Of a stretch of 64,000 nt of DNA, positions 23,211 through 35,480 are shown in pieces. The stretch lies in assembly GCA_001600555.1 (NCBI GenBank), contig BCKH01000005.1:1116001-1180000 (forward strand), read 5' to 3'. The DNA is from Albophoma yamanashiensis (lineage: Eukaryota > Ascomycota > Sordariomycetes > Hypocreales > Ophiocordycipitaceae). Position numbers and translations under genes: made by a program. Every line of letters starts with the position of its first letter. The stretch's first letter is position 1. Below the pieces are notes generated by a model. That model saw nothing but the letters and a program-made list of their open reading frames with translations. It was not told where the DNA came from and made no database searches.

Positions 23211-26200
23211 ATGGCTATGCCGCAGCCAGACGACGGCGCAAGGCCCGCCAAAATCGTGACCGAGTCCGTCAGGGAACGCGAGACCTTCAAGTCCGTCGCC
23301 TGGTGTCCCCTCGTGCCCGTTCGCAGCTGACGTTGCCTGCAGATATGACGCCTTCCTCTCCTCCAGCTTCCGCTACAACAACACCGGCCAGTTGCTCCCA
23401 ACGTCTGAGATTTCCACCTCCCCCGACAGCATCTTGACTGCGCTCGCCCAGCTGGGGGTTCATCAGACGGGCACGGAGCGCTGTTTCATCTCCCTCTTCG
23501 ATACCACCCATCAGTACATCCTTGCGGAGGCGACGCCGTCGACACCCTTGACGCCCGGAGTTCTCAACGGCGACTGCGAAACGCCTCTTGTGCAGTGTGG
23601 CACCGCCATCCCTCGCAGCCATGGATTGTGTGAAGCTGCGCTGTACGCCCCCACGGCTGCTGGCGAGCCGGATCAGCTCCAGGGACCTGCGGGTCTTCCC
23701 CTTACCCTCGTCGACGACCTGGCCAAGGACCCTCGTTTCTCCTGCAAGCCGTACTGCCAGCTTGGCGGCGGAGGCCGCTTCTTCGCGGCCGTGCCCATTC
23801 GCACACGGAGAGGGATCAACATCGGCGTCATGTCCGTCCTGAGCAAGACACGGCCCGCCGGATGGGATGACCGGTGCGTCCGCCGCATGAAGGAAATTTC
23901 CTACGCTGCCGTCCAGCACCTTGAAATCAGCAGATTGAGGCATTCCTATCGGCGTAATGAGCGCAAGAACCGGGGCTTGGGTTTCTTCATGGAAGGCAAA
24001 TCTACCATATCTGGATGGCGATCAGCACCCGATCCAGACCCTTTCCTGGACCAAATCAGTCCAGAAACCACCCAAGAAACGAAACAGCATGTCCTGGAGC
24101 GCCATGAACGAGAATGCAGAGATGAAGAAACGCAACAACAGGCAGCCGCGTTGGCCAGCAAGCCCCTGGAATTGTCGAGCAGGACACCTGCGGAGGAACC
24201 AGCTCCCAAGATTGGATTCTCGCGCTCTCTACGTGACGCGGTTTCCCCCCACGTCAAGGTTGGGGATTCAAGCCGAGACGAAGCGCGCGATTTGGGGGAG
24301 AATCGGCCAAGCCATGTTTTCTCGAAGGCGGCTAATATTATTAGGGAAGCCTTCGAAGTTGAGGGGTGTTTGTTCTTCGACGTCACCCTCGGCTCATATC
24401 GGGTGCCGCGGGTCCGCAGCCCAGCCGAGGAGCTCGAGGCAGCCGACATGGACATCCAGCAGTCGTCAACTAGCAGCAGTGACGACCTAGCGCCCGCCAC
24501 GCCGGCAGAACCGTTTGGCCCTTCGTGTGACCTGCTCGGCTTCTCGACACTGGCATCCTCAAGCATAAAAGGCGACCAACCCAATGCCACAAACGCGGTA
24601 TTGCCCCAAGCCTTCCTTGCGAAGCTCCTTAGACGATACCCGGATGGCAAAATCTTCAATTTTGATGCTGTCGGCGAACTTCAGTCCAGCGACTCCTCGG
24701 AAGACGACGATGGACATACATCTCGACCAAGTCATGGCAAGGTGCTGGGTACGCAAGAGAGAGTCAATGGAGAGGTCTCAAGCGCAGCTCGGAAAAGGGG
24801 CGGCGGTAAACGTTTCGGCAGGCTTGAGGAAGGATCTTTGATACAGCAAGCCTTCCCTGGTGCGCGCAGCGTCGCCTTCATGCCAGCCTGGGACTCGAGG
24901 AGAGATCGATGGCTGGCCGGTGGCTTCGTCTACACGCTCACTCCCACTCAAGTATTTACCATGGATGGGGAACTGGGCTTCCTCAGAGCCTTTGCCAAGC
25001 TTGCCGCAGCAGAGGTTCTCCATGTCGAGACCCTACAGGCGGACAAGGCCAAGTCAGATGCCCTGGGCTCGCTATCGCACGAGCTGCGATCCCCCCTACA
25101 CGGCGTCATCCTTGGCACTGAGCTCCTCAACGACACGGAGCTAAGCGTCTTTCAGGGAAACGCTACACACACTATAGAGACGTGTTGCCGAACATTACTT
25201 GACACCATAGACCATCTTCTCGACTATACCAAAGTGAACAGTCTCACGGCCAAGCGCAAGCAGGCGGTCAGCGCGGCGGCGCCCACCTTGCGGAAGCGCG
25301 CGAAATCGGACCATTTCTTCAAGAAAACGCTATTCACGGATGCCAGGCTCGACGGTCTTATCGAGGAAGTAGCCGAGAGTATCTTTGCGGGCTTCAATTT
25401 CCAGCACAAGGCCATCAAGCAATTCACCAAGACGGGCCTCCGGCCAACGGATCCCGACATCGCAGCGCAAGCTCGGCTTGACTCTGCGCGAGCTTTAGAA
25501 CAGCTTGGCCCGATCCTCAAGAATAGGCGAGAGCAACGGCTAGAACTCGGAGACGTATCGGTCTACCTTTCGATTGACCCGACGTGCAATTGGATGTTCA
25601 ACCTCCCCGCCGGAGCCATCCGCCGAATCTTCATGAATCTGTTCGGCAATGCGCTCAAATATACTGCCAAAGGCACTATCCGAGTCTCCCTGAGCCAAGA
25701 GACGACATCCTCGAGACGTCTCGGATCGGATCGTAAAGTCAAACTAATAGTGCAGGATACCGGCAAGGGCATTAGCGAGGAGTACCTTCGCCACAAGTTG
25801 TTCAAACCATTTGCCCAAGAAGACGAGCTAGCAGCGGGTACAGGTCTAGGACTGAGCCTTGTGAAAAAGATGACCTCTCAACTGCGGGGCCGCATCTACG
25901 TCGAGAGCCAGGTCGGAGTTGGTACCACGGTCACGGTCACGCTGCCCCTGGAACCGTCACCGCAGAAACCAGGTGCACCAGCCCTTGAACTGCCCGAAGA
26001 TGACCAAGAGTTCGAAGACCAGGTAAAGGAATTGAAGGGGTTGCGCGTGCGAATATCCGGCTTCGCTCACCATGATTCGGGGAGCCGGGGCGCAGGTCTT
26101 GACGGCCGTACCATTTTGGAGGAAATCTGCCGTGGTTGGCTCCATATGGAACTTGTGTCTGACGACCAGGGCCAACAGACGGCTCCAGATGTTGTGCTAT

Positions 26201-27134
26201 GGTCGAACGACGCCCTGCCAAAGTCCTTTGAACAGATCTCACAGCTTGATAAGACTCCAAACGTCGTGGTCTGCGCAAATGCCCTCACGGCTTACCAGCG
26301 GGCCACGGGGTACGAGTCGGCAGGGCAGGGGGCTATCTTTGAGTTTATATCTCAACCGTAAGTGTCCACCATCTCAATCCTCCCACCCTTTGCGAATGGA
26401 GTCGACTTACGAGACGTTTCAGGATTGGGCCGCGCAAAATTGCACGGTCCATATCGTGCGCCTACAAACGGTGGATGAGCCACCCTAAACCAACTCCGCC
26501 TCCACGCCCTCGGGGCCCCTACAGGTCGCGTTCTTCAGGATTTGACCAGTTGCCGACGCAAAGATCCCTGCAACAGATGCCGCGATTAGGCTCAGTACGA
26601 GACTTGGAAATCCGGCCATCGAAGCCGGCCGATGCTGATACCGCCCCCTCGCCTCGGGTCGAATCAACTTCGCCACCGGGATATTCGGATGAGGAGACGC
26701 CGCCGGAAATTGCGCCGACCGCTATCATCAACAACAAAATCCTGCTTGTCGACGACAACCCCATCAATCTCAAGGTGCTATCGGCGTACATGGAAAAACT
26801 CGGCCAGGCTTATGAAGTCGTAACGAACGGAAAGGAGGCTGTCGATACGTACATGGAAAACCCGAGCCTCTTTGCAGGCATTCTGATGGACATTTCCATG
26901 CCCGTCATGAACGGGCTCGAGGCCACGAGGCACATCCGGGCCTACGAGCACAAGGCCCAGCAAGGTGCCGTGGCCATCCTGACGCTCACGGGCCTGGCGT
27001 CGGACAGCGTGCAGCAGGAAGCGGCCGAGAGCGGAGTGGATGTGTTCCTCACGAAACCGGTCAGGCTCAAGGTCCTGAGAGAGGTGCTGGAGTCGATGAA
27101 CATTTTGCCCCCCCTGCAGGCAGATGGGGCGTGA
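23211..27134 (+). CDS. Hybrid histidine kinase (GAF-HisKA-HATPase-REC)
   Basis: Two-component sensor kinase; autophosphorylates a histidine and passes phosphate to its own receiver and then to an HPt protein. Model: join(23211..23290, 23343..26357, 26423..27134), introns of 52 and 65 bp, 1268 residues. Residues about 50-215 form a GAF-like sensor region (CFISLFDTTHQYILAEAT; RFFAAVPIRTRRGINIGVMS). The H-box LGSLSHELRSPLHG has phospho-acceptor His606. The ATPase has IFMNLFGNALKY (N box), QDTGKGISEEYLRHKLFKPF and GTGLGLSLVKKM. The receiver (about 1135-1255) has ILLVDDNPIN, phospho-acceptor Asp1188 in ILMDISMPVMNG, and the terminal FLTKPV lysine. All catalytic residues are present. No membrane segment, so it is a soluble sensor. 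The first intron has a weak GTCCGT donor, and the start codon (MAMPQPDDG) is chosen by family length. Confidence 0.93.
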
Positions 27135-27819
27135 GCGGAGCTTATTTGACGGCCGGGAATCCGGGATATATGACGTATGACGTACCGTTGCTCGATTTTG
27201 TTTTGTTGCGTTATATCAAGACTCGGGCGGGAGTCATCGACGAGCCTTCCTGGCTCACTATGAGACTCGGAGCTGACAATCCGCGCAAGCGTAAGCATTG
27301 AATTCACCTGTGGGGCTTAGTATTAGGGCCTCCTATACGATACACGAATTAGGGATATTGTTATTACATTCTGCTTTCGGACTTTTCTCTGCTCCTCTTC
27401 TCGGACACGGAAGTTGTGCGGGCTCGTAGCCGTCCCTGGCATTAGTGTTGGCAGATGCATTCAGCGTCCATCATTTGAACGATCTATGGAGTATCAGCTA
27501 TTCTCCTCCGAATACTAAATTGCTGCCTCTCTCTCGTAGAACATACAGGAAATGGGATGGTTAGTGACATCTCCAGCGGTTTGTCGTGGTATTTGCTCCG
27601 TACACTACTTGCAAGACTACGTACGTACTCGACTTGGAGGCGGGCGGCGGGTTTGGTGGGGCCGCCATCGGTGGTCGGTGCTTAGCGTCGCCGGGTTAGC
27701 GGCACCGCCATACAAAAGTTTCCAAGGCTGGGATTTTTTTCTTTGTACTTGCGGGCCTCACCTCACGGCGCGACCTCGATTTTGCTGGTGCTTCAACTAG
27801 GCCACCTGCGCAGACCAAC
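27135..27819. other. Intergenic, kinase 3' end and DBP4 promoter
   Basis: No supported gene. Contains the short palindromic run TACGTACGTA near 27620. Confidence 0.6.
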
Positions 27820-30337
27820 ATGGCGACACAAGCACCCGGGCGGCGGCAGAAGCCGCAGAAGCCACCGAAGCAGGGCAAGACGGAGATTCGACAGCAGAAG
27901 CGCAAGCGGGACCAGGAGGACCTGCAGAAGCTCGAGGCCGCTGTCGCTGACCTGGTACGTACGGGATCGAGAGCGCAGCGCATCGCATCGCTTTTCGCAC
28001 GGCTGACGAGAGACACAGGACCCCAAGTCGGCCGAGATCAAGAGCTTTGCCGACCTGCCCCTCTCCCAGCCGACGACGGACGGCCTCAAGGCGTCGCACT
28101 TCCAGACCCTCACCGACGTGCAGCAGCACGCGATCCCGCTCGGGCTCAAGGACAACGACATCCTTGGCGCGGCCAAGACGGGCAGCGGAAAGACCCTGGC
28201 CTTTCTGGTCCCCGTCCTGGAGAAGCTCTACCGCGCCCAGTGGACAGAGTTCGACGGCCTCGGCGCCCTCATCATATCCCCGACCCGCGAGCTCGCCGTC
28301 CAGATCTTCGAGGTCCTGCGCAAGATTGGCCGCTACCACGCCTTCTCCGCCGGCCTCGTCATCGGCGGCAAGAGCCTCAAGGAGGAGGCGGAGCGGCTGT
28401 CGCGGATGAACATCCTCGTCTGCACCCCCGGACGCATGCTGCAGCACCTGGACCAGACGGCCGGCTTCGACGCCGACAACCTGCAGGTGCTGGTGCTCGA
28501 TGAGGCCGACCGCATCATGGACATGGGCTTCCAGTCCGCCGTCGACGCCCTGGTCGAGCACCTGCCCAAGACGCGGCAGACGCTCATGTTCAGCGCGACG
28601 CAGAGCAAAAAGGTCTCGGACCTGGCCCGGCTCAGCCTCAAGGATCCAGAATACGTTTCCGTGCACGAAGACGCCACCTCTGCCACCCCGACAAACCTGC
28701 AGCAACACTACATCACGACCCCTCTCCCCGAAAAGCTCGATACTCTTTACGGCTTCATCAAGTCGAACCTGAAGAGCAAGATTATCGTCTTCTTGAGCTC
28801 CGGCAAGCAGGTTCGGTTCGTCTACGAAAGCTTCCGTCACCTGCAGCCCGGTATTCCTCTGCTGCATCTCCACGGCCGGCAAAAGCAGCTTGCCAGACTT
28901 GAGATCACGTCTCGATTTACGGCCGCCAAGCAGTCGTGCCTTTTCGCCACCGACGTCGTGGCACGCGGTATCGACTTTCCCGCCGTGGATTGGGTCATCC
29001 AGGCCGACTGCCCCGAGGACGTGGACACATACATCCACCGTGTGGGCCGCACGGCCCGGTACCAGAGCAACGGCCGCGCCGTCCTCTTTCTCGACCCCAG
29101 CGAGGAGCCGGGCATGATCAAGAGGCTGGAGCAAAAGAAGATTCCCATTCAAAAGGTCCACGTCAAGGAGAAGAAGAAGAAGAGCATCAAGGACAGCCTC
29201 CAAAATATGTGTTTCCAGAACCCAGACCTCAAGTATCTCGGGCAGAAGGCCTTCATCAGTTACTCGCGGGCGATCCACCTGCGGAAAGACAAGGAGGTCT
29301 TCAAGCTCGACAAGCTAGACCTGGACGGCTTCGCGGCGGGCATGGGGCTACCGGGAACGCCGCAGATCAAGTTCCAGAAGGGTCAGGATATCAAGAAAAT
29401 CAAGAATGCGCCGCGCGACGGCATGTCGAGCGGATCGGAGTCGGAGATGGACCTGGATGGGGAGAAGCCCAAGAAGAAGAAGGGCGAGGTGCGGACAAAG
29501 TACGACAAGATGTTTGAGCGGCAGAACCAGGATGTCCTGTCGAGTCACTACTCGAAGCTCGTCCTCGACGGCGAGAAGGCAGAAGATGGTGGCGACGGCA
29601 GCGACGACGACGACTTCCTGGCGGTGAAGCGGCGACTAAACGACGACGACCTGGACAACGAGTCCAAAAAGGCAAACCTGGGCGGCGTCAAGGTCCTCGA
29701 CGGCCTAGGCGGCGACCAGCCGTACGTCATCGACTCCAAGCGCCGCGAAAAGGCGCTGCTGTCCAAGAAGAAGATGCTCAAGTTCAAGGGCAACCCGTCC
29801 AAGCTGGTGTTCGACGACGACGGCAACGCGCACGAGCTCTACGAGCTGCAGGACGAGGCCGACTTCCAGGAGCAGGGCCCCGCCGACGAGCAGCGCCAGA
29901 AGTTCGTGGAGAGCGAGTCGGCGCGCGTGCGCGAGGCCGACGTCGACGACAAGGAGCTTGCCCGGCAGAAGAAGCGCGAGAAGCGCGAGAAGCGCAAGGC
30001 GAGGGAGGCCCTCGAGCGAGACGGCGGCGACGCGTCCGACGACGACGACGACGAGGCGCCGCGGCTGGTCCGCGCGGGCGACAACGACGACGATCCGCTC
30101 GCGCTTCTGCGGTCGCTGCCGATTGCAGGCGCCGCCGACGACGCGGAGGAGGGGCGGGAGCCGCCGCGGAAGCGCGCCAAGAAGTGGTTCGAGGACGCGT
30201 CCGACGACGAGCGCAAGAGCGCCAAGAAGCAGAAGAAGAGCAAGGACAAGAAGGCGGGCAAGGTCTTCGAGGTCAACGAGGAGCCCGAGACGTTGGAGGA
30301 TCTCGAGGCGCTGGCGACGGGGCTGCTGGACGGGTGA
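27820..30337 (+). CDS. DBP4: DEAD-box ATP-dependent RNA helicase Dbp4 (Hca4)
   Basis: Nucleolar RNA helicase of small-subunit rRNA processing (U14 snoRNA release in yeast). Model: join(27820..27954, 28019..30337), one 64-bp intron, 817 residues. The Q-motif region FADLPLSQPTTDGLKASHF is followed by motif I AAKTGSGKT (Lys103), SPTRELAVQ, CTPGRMLQH, DEAD at 206-209, SAT and HRVGRTAR. The segment EGLGALIISPTREL-like block and SAGLVIGGKSLKEEAERL are specific to the Dbp4 branch. The C-terminal third is highly charged with coiled-coil-like KKREKREKRKAREAL and poly-Asp stretches, as in other Dbp4 proteins. It converges with SAD1 across 299 bp. Housekeeping; the identification is firm. Confidence 0.96.
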
Positions 30338-30636
30338 GGGGGTGGGACTGTCGATATACCCTTGCGTTCTACGCCTGTACATACTACAGCTTGGAGCTTT
30401 TCTTCGTGAGCGTAAAAGGATCGTGGGAATGTCCACGGCAGGGTTCGTCCCTGCTTCATTGCTACCGCATCTAAAGTACTCCCAGCCACCGCATCAGGGG
30501 CTCCGCCTGACGAATCCAGTGACCTTGACGCCGCTCAAGAAAACGAAATCGGTATCATGAAAAAAAGTAAAACAACGCCTCCATCATTTTCCAACCGTGC
30601 TCGCCCTCGGCCCTGTCCGCGCGCCCCCGCGCGCGC

Positions 30637-33600
30637 CTACTCCCAGTCGGCCCCTTCGGCATCGCCGCCGGGGCCTTCCGTCTCGACGTTGCGCCCGTAG
30701 AGCCGCACGCGGTAGAAGCACGTGTGGCTGGGGGCGCCGTAGTTGCTCGTCGCGCGCACGACGACCTGGTCCGTGTCGGCGCCCAGGGCGACGAGCTCGC
30801 TGCTCAGGCGGTGGACGTGCACGCCGTCGTGCAGCTCGGCGCCCTCGTAGACGAAGCGGCTGACGAGGACGAACTGCGGCGGCAGGTCCGCGGGCGTGTG
30901 GTTCCAGTCCTCGGCGGGGTCGGGCGCCGGGTACGTGACGGCGGCGAAGTCGCGGACGCGCGCGCGGACGGCCTCGTCGGGGATGACGGCGTAGACCTCG
31001 ACGTCGCGCGGGCGCGCGCCGGGGTCCGTGGTCGCGCCGGGCAGGATGTGTTCGAGGACGAGGTGCTGCGGGACGACGCGGTGGGCGAGCTGGACCGAGA
31101 GGGCGGCGCCGTGCGGGTTGCCGCGGTGGTTGACGGCGCGGGCGGCGCACCAGCAGTCGCCGACGTCGGCCCAGGGCGCGAGCGCGGCGGCCGGCGGCAG
31201 CGGCCTGCGGGCGCCGGAGCGGAAGGCGCCGTGCGCGAAGAAGCGCGGCTTGAAGGCGTCGTACGTGGCCGACGAGTGCCGGGCGTCGATGGAGGCGCCC
31301 GCGCCGACGGAGAAGTAGTTGACCTGGTGCTTGAGCTCGGCGTCCCAGTGCGCGTGGATCTTGCCCTGCGCCACGGCCTCGAGGTTGACGTCGGCGAAGG
31401 CGCGGCGCACGAGGCCGTTGACGAGCGACGTGACCTCGGCGCGGCTCACGCTGGGCGGCATGTCGCGCGTCGCGACGTCGACCGAGTCGCGCACCAGCTT
31501 CTCGAGCCGCGGCTGCAGCTCGCCGAGCTCGGCCCTGATCTCGCCGCGCAGGGCGGCCACCTCGTTGCCGAGGTGCCGCAGGAACTCGTCGCGCGTGACT
31601 ATCAGGCCCCGCTGCTCGCTGTCCCTGAGCTGCTCCCTGAGGATGGCGCCGAGGCGCTCATCGAACTCCCGCTGCGAGCCGGCCGAGTTGATCTGATCGA
31701 CGGCCGAGCCGATGGCCTGCTGGATCTTGGCCTCGTTTTGCTTCACCCACGTGTTCCAGAAGCCCGTCACGCGCTCGCCGAGCCTGTTCTCGGCTTCGTC
31801 GACGGTCAAGTTGAGCGTGGACGTGAAGGCCGGGTCCTTCATCAATCGCGTGGCTAGAGTCTTCCATTGCCGCTCCGAGGTGACGCCGTACTCGCCGCCC
31901 TCCTCAGCAAAGGTCAAGACGGTGTCGTCTTCACGAATCAAGTCTCTCAGAGCGTGGTAAAACTCCGTGGCGACCACGGGCTTCCCGTTCTTGAGCTGCA
32001 TGTGCACGACCTTTGGCAGCACGGCCTCTAGTCTCCTCAGGGCTCCGTCGTGGAGCCTGCCAGTCTTCTCTAGCGACTGGAACGCCAGCTTCGTCTTCTG
32101 AAGGTAGTCATCACACGTTGCACGGGTGTCTCCGTCCATCTCCCAGTCAAGGTCGCCGGCCCAGCTCGAAGAGGGCCACGAGATACGCGGCATGTATCCG
32201 CCGAGCTTGCTCGTGATGCCGTTCAGCGAACCCCACGCGGAGCCGCGCGACACGGGATCCCAAAGATCGTCTGCCGTGGAGTCTCTGGAATGGTTATATG
32301 CAGCTCTCATGAGAGCCAGCGCTAGAAGGAGGGAGATTATGGCGGAAATGGCATATGGCAGCTGGCGCCACGCGAGTTGTATGAATACTGGCGTTCTAGC
32401 GGGGAGTAGAGATGCAAGGACGCCCACGAGCCACTCCCACACGGCCACGGCGACCCATGCCATGGCCTTGACGTATGTCCAGGGGTTGAGCAGCTGCCAC
32501 CAGTTGATAGCCGGTGCTTCTTCCTGCTCAATGCCGTCTCTCTCGTCAACTTGGGCTCCTCGGCGGAGACGCCGTGGAACGAGGAAGTCGAGCCAGGCTC
32601 CCCAATTTCGTGATGCATCGTGTTCATCCTCCATCTCGTGATGGCGTTCAAATCGCCTCATGTCTCCAGCGCCCAGTTCTCCTCGGGTGGGTGCGTGGTG
32701 TCCCGTCAAGCTCGGTTGCAGCAGGGGGGCGTTTGCAAACAGCGCGTTCGTGGCCGAGGCTCTTGTTGCACCGGTGATCCATCGACCAGACTCTGAGCCG
32801 CTCTCCTCTCCAGAGTCTTCTCCCCCCCACCTCTTCCGTCTGGTACTTTTGTTACCAGCGGGCTGATCACCTGCTGCTGGTCGCCCTCGACGACGTGTCG
32901 GCGCCGACTTCTCCGAGACCGCGGGGGCGGACTCTGGATGCGTCCTGCCCTCCGCTTCTGAAGGCCGGTTCGGGTCCGCTCGAGTCACGCGCGTCTGGGA
33001 CTTTCCCCTGGCGCCTATTTGTTCGCGTCTTGAAGCGAAAGCATTTGCGCTGGTGCTTTGTTGAAGTCTCGAGGGTTTCGTGGCCCGAGTGTCCTCGGTC
33101 TCCGTAACCTCTGCCTGCTTCTCTCCGGCGCCTCCTCCCCGCTGTCCAGGGGGCTTTCTCACCCCTACCTGCGTCTTGCCAGCGGCATCGGAGGCAAGCG
33201 GCTTTCTGGCGCGTGTCGTTGTGATGGCGGGTCGCGAATCGGTGTCAAGGTCAGACGAGTTGTCTTCTACCAAATGCTGCAGTTGACGAGGCTGGCCCTG
33301 GCTGCGAGTAGAAGCACGGGTTTTGGGACTGGCCGAGGCAGCATCAGCCTTGGCAGCCGTACCGCGAGCTGTCCCATGGGTTGAAGGCGGCGGCATACTT
33401 CCGGGCGTCGAATTTATCGTGGCATCCACGTAGTAGTCGCTCTCCATACCGAAGCTGCGGGCATCGTCGTTCTCACTCATGTCGGCCCCCTGACCTCCCA
33501 GGTTGAACACCTCGCGAACAATATGCGAGGGACCACGAGCTGCATATGATTAGATCAAGATCCACTTTGAGCGGAGGGGGGGGCGGCTCACGGGCAGTAT

Positions 33601-33931
33601 CCGTCGAACCAGCCAGCTCATCCTCATCCGGGTCAGCACTCTGCTCCAGCGCGCGAGCGGCGCCACGCTCTTCTTCCTCGTCATGCCGCACGAGGGCGCT
33701 CCGAACGGCAGTGCCGAGATCTAGCACCTGGCCGCGCTGCAGGCCCCTCCCTGGGCGCGAGGGCACGGGCTCTGCCGCGGCGCCATAGGCGTACTGCCGC
33801 CGCGAGCTAGGGGTGCCCTGTAGCGGAGGAAGGTTTGGTTTCTGAAAGCCGCTTTGCGCAGACGGCGTGCTGTCTGGCTCGCGGCTGGCCAGCCGGGGGG
33901 TTCGCCTTCGCCCAGCGGCTTTGGGTGGCAT
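30637..33931 (-). CDS. sad1: SUN-domain nuclear envelope/spindle pole body protein Sad1
   Basis: Inner nuclear membrane SUN protein that links chromatin or the spindle pole body to KASH partners. Model: exons 33592-33931 and 30637-33539, one 52-bp intron, 1080 residues. The first 500 residues are low-complexity, basic/acidic and nucleoplasmic in style. Hydrophobic segments YVKAMAWVAVAVWEWLVGVL and AISAIISLLLALALM anchor it. A helical/coiled-coil stretch (DSEQRGLIVTRDEFLRHLGN and neighbours) leads to the SUN domain at about 780-1070, with CWCAARAV, LSVQLAHRVVPQHLVLEHIL and SHTCFYRVRLYGRNVETEG. The SUN end lies near the C-terminus as usual. It is head-to-head with GAL10 at 1.5 kb. Confidence 0.93.
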
Positions 33932-35480
33932 GGCGGCGATGATCCTTTCGATGGAGACTCGGGACCGAGATCAGGGGTGAGGTATGGCGTCAAAGGGGTG
34001 AAAGGACGTGAGTTGCGGTAACGGAAGTGAGATTTGCTCGTGCAGTCGTCAGAAGTCGGTTCGTCGAATAAGGCTTCGGGGCGACCTGAGATGAGAATGG
34101 CGACAGTCCGGGAACCGGAATAAAACAAACAGCACAACGCTCAGGGCAGGATCCAAGCTCGAACAGTCCTTTGTCTGGCGAAGTCTGCCGTCAACCTCCC
34201 TGCAGCGGCGAGTCGTGGAAGTTGCGCAGGTCAACAAAGGGCATGTTGGGGGTTCCCTTGGCTGACAGTGACAAGCATCATGGACTGAGAGGACAGGGTC
34301 GGCGAGGCTGCGGGTGGACAAGCGCGGCGCAGAAATCGCCCAATTGCAAAGTGCCGGCTTCCAGAAGGCTGGTGTTTGCCAAAGAAATGTAGAGACACGT
34401 AAAAAGGAAGCAGGCGCACGTCTGCGTGCTCTCAGTCTCTGAGAGCGCAGCGCATGTTTTGTTGGCGACTGAGGTAACACGCGACGGGCCTGTCGTGTCG
34501 CGCGCCGAAGTTTAGGCGGCGCGCACTGGCAACGTGCTAATACCAGCAACGGGCAACGGCCAGGCGGGTCACGTGCTCCTCCGGTTCGCCTCGCTGCCCG
34601 CTCCTCTGGGTCGCCGCGTGCGGCGGGCGAGGTCTCAGTTCGCGGTGGTACGACCAAGTTGCGAGCAGCCCCAGTAATTACCTTTTGCACCTATTCTTCG
34701 TCGCATCTCGGCGGCGCTGACCCCCACTGCGTTCGGACAGGCGCACCACTCAGATGGCGACGCTCTCCCCCTGTTCAGCCAGTCCTCAGCCAGCGCAGCC
34801 AGGCATCGGATCGCGGGAGGCAAGCAGTGCCATCGTGCAGCGGTGTCGCCGCCCTGCTGGGGCGCAACAAGCATGTACATGCTACGTAGGTACTACGTAT
34901 CGGTACTACGTATCCGTGTGCACTACGTATGGGATTAATTACAGGGCGGCCGAACTGACTGGTTGGTTGGTTGGCCACTCATCATGGACGATCCATCACA
35001 AGCTTCGCGGTCCCCCCACTGCCCGTATCTCGAGCCCGAGATCGACGTCGCCTCGCTAGTCATGGAGGGCAGAAAAGGGGGCCTAATAATAGCAGGGACC
35101 CGAGCACGTTACAGCTAATTAGCCGTAAACACCTCACGCACTAGCTGCCGTCCGCTGAAGCTCGCCAGCCCACGTGTGGCACTCTAATGTTGTTTGACCG
35201 CCTCATCATTTGCCGAAAGCAGCTGCAAATCCGCTCCCTCGGTGGCGCCCTCTCTTTTTCTCCTCCCTCCGGGTCCGTCTGTCTGTCCTCCTCTCCATTG
35301 ACTCGCTCCTCAACCTCTCTCGAGCTTCATCTGCGCCGTCCAAGCTCTGCTCATACTCGCACACGCCGAGCGCCGTCGCCGTTGCCCCTCCCCCTCACTC
35401 GCCCGCTGCCCCGCCAAACGCCTCGCAGCTTCGTCTTCCTCGCCTCCCAGCAACACCGCAGTTCTCCAAGTCGACACGCA
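33932..35480. promoter_or_regulatory. Divergent intergenic region, SAD1 / GAL10, with CT-rich leader
   Basis: No supported gene, although a 213-codon minus-strand frame crosses it. The 200 bp before the GAL10 start (35240-35480) is strongly pyrimidine-rich on the plus strand, a pattern common at transcription starts of highly expressed filamentous-fungal genes. Confidence 0.5.
34883..34929. repeat. Four TACGTA palindromes in 47 bp
   Basis: TACGTA occurs at 34883, 34894, 34907 and 34924, three of them as ACTACGTAT. The six-base palindrome could be a factor-binding cluster, but no function is shown. Confidence 0.6.

Noticed and set aside
34049..34690. 213-codon minus-strand frame upstream of SAD1
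   Set aside because: Arg/Pro-rich, low-information translation with no domain; lies in the divergent promoter region.
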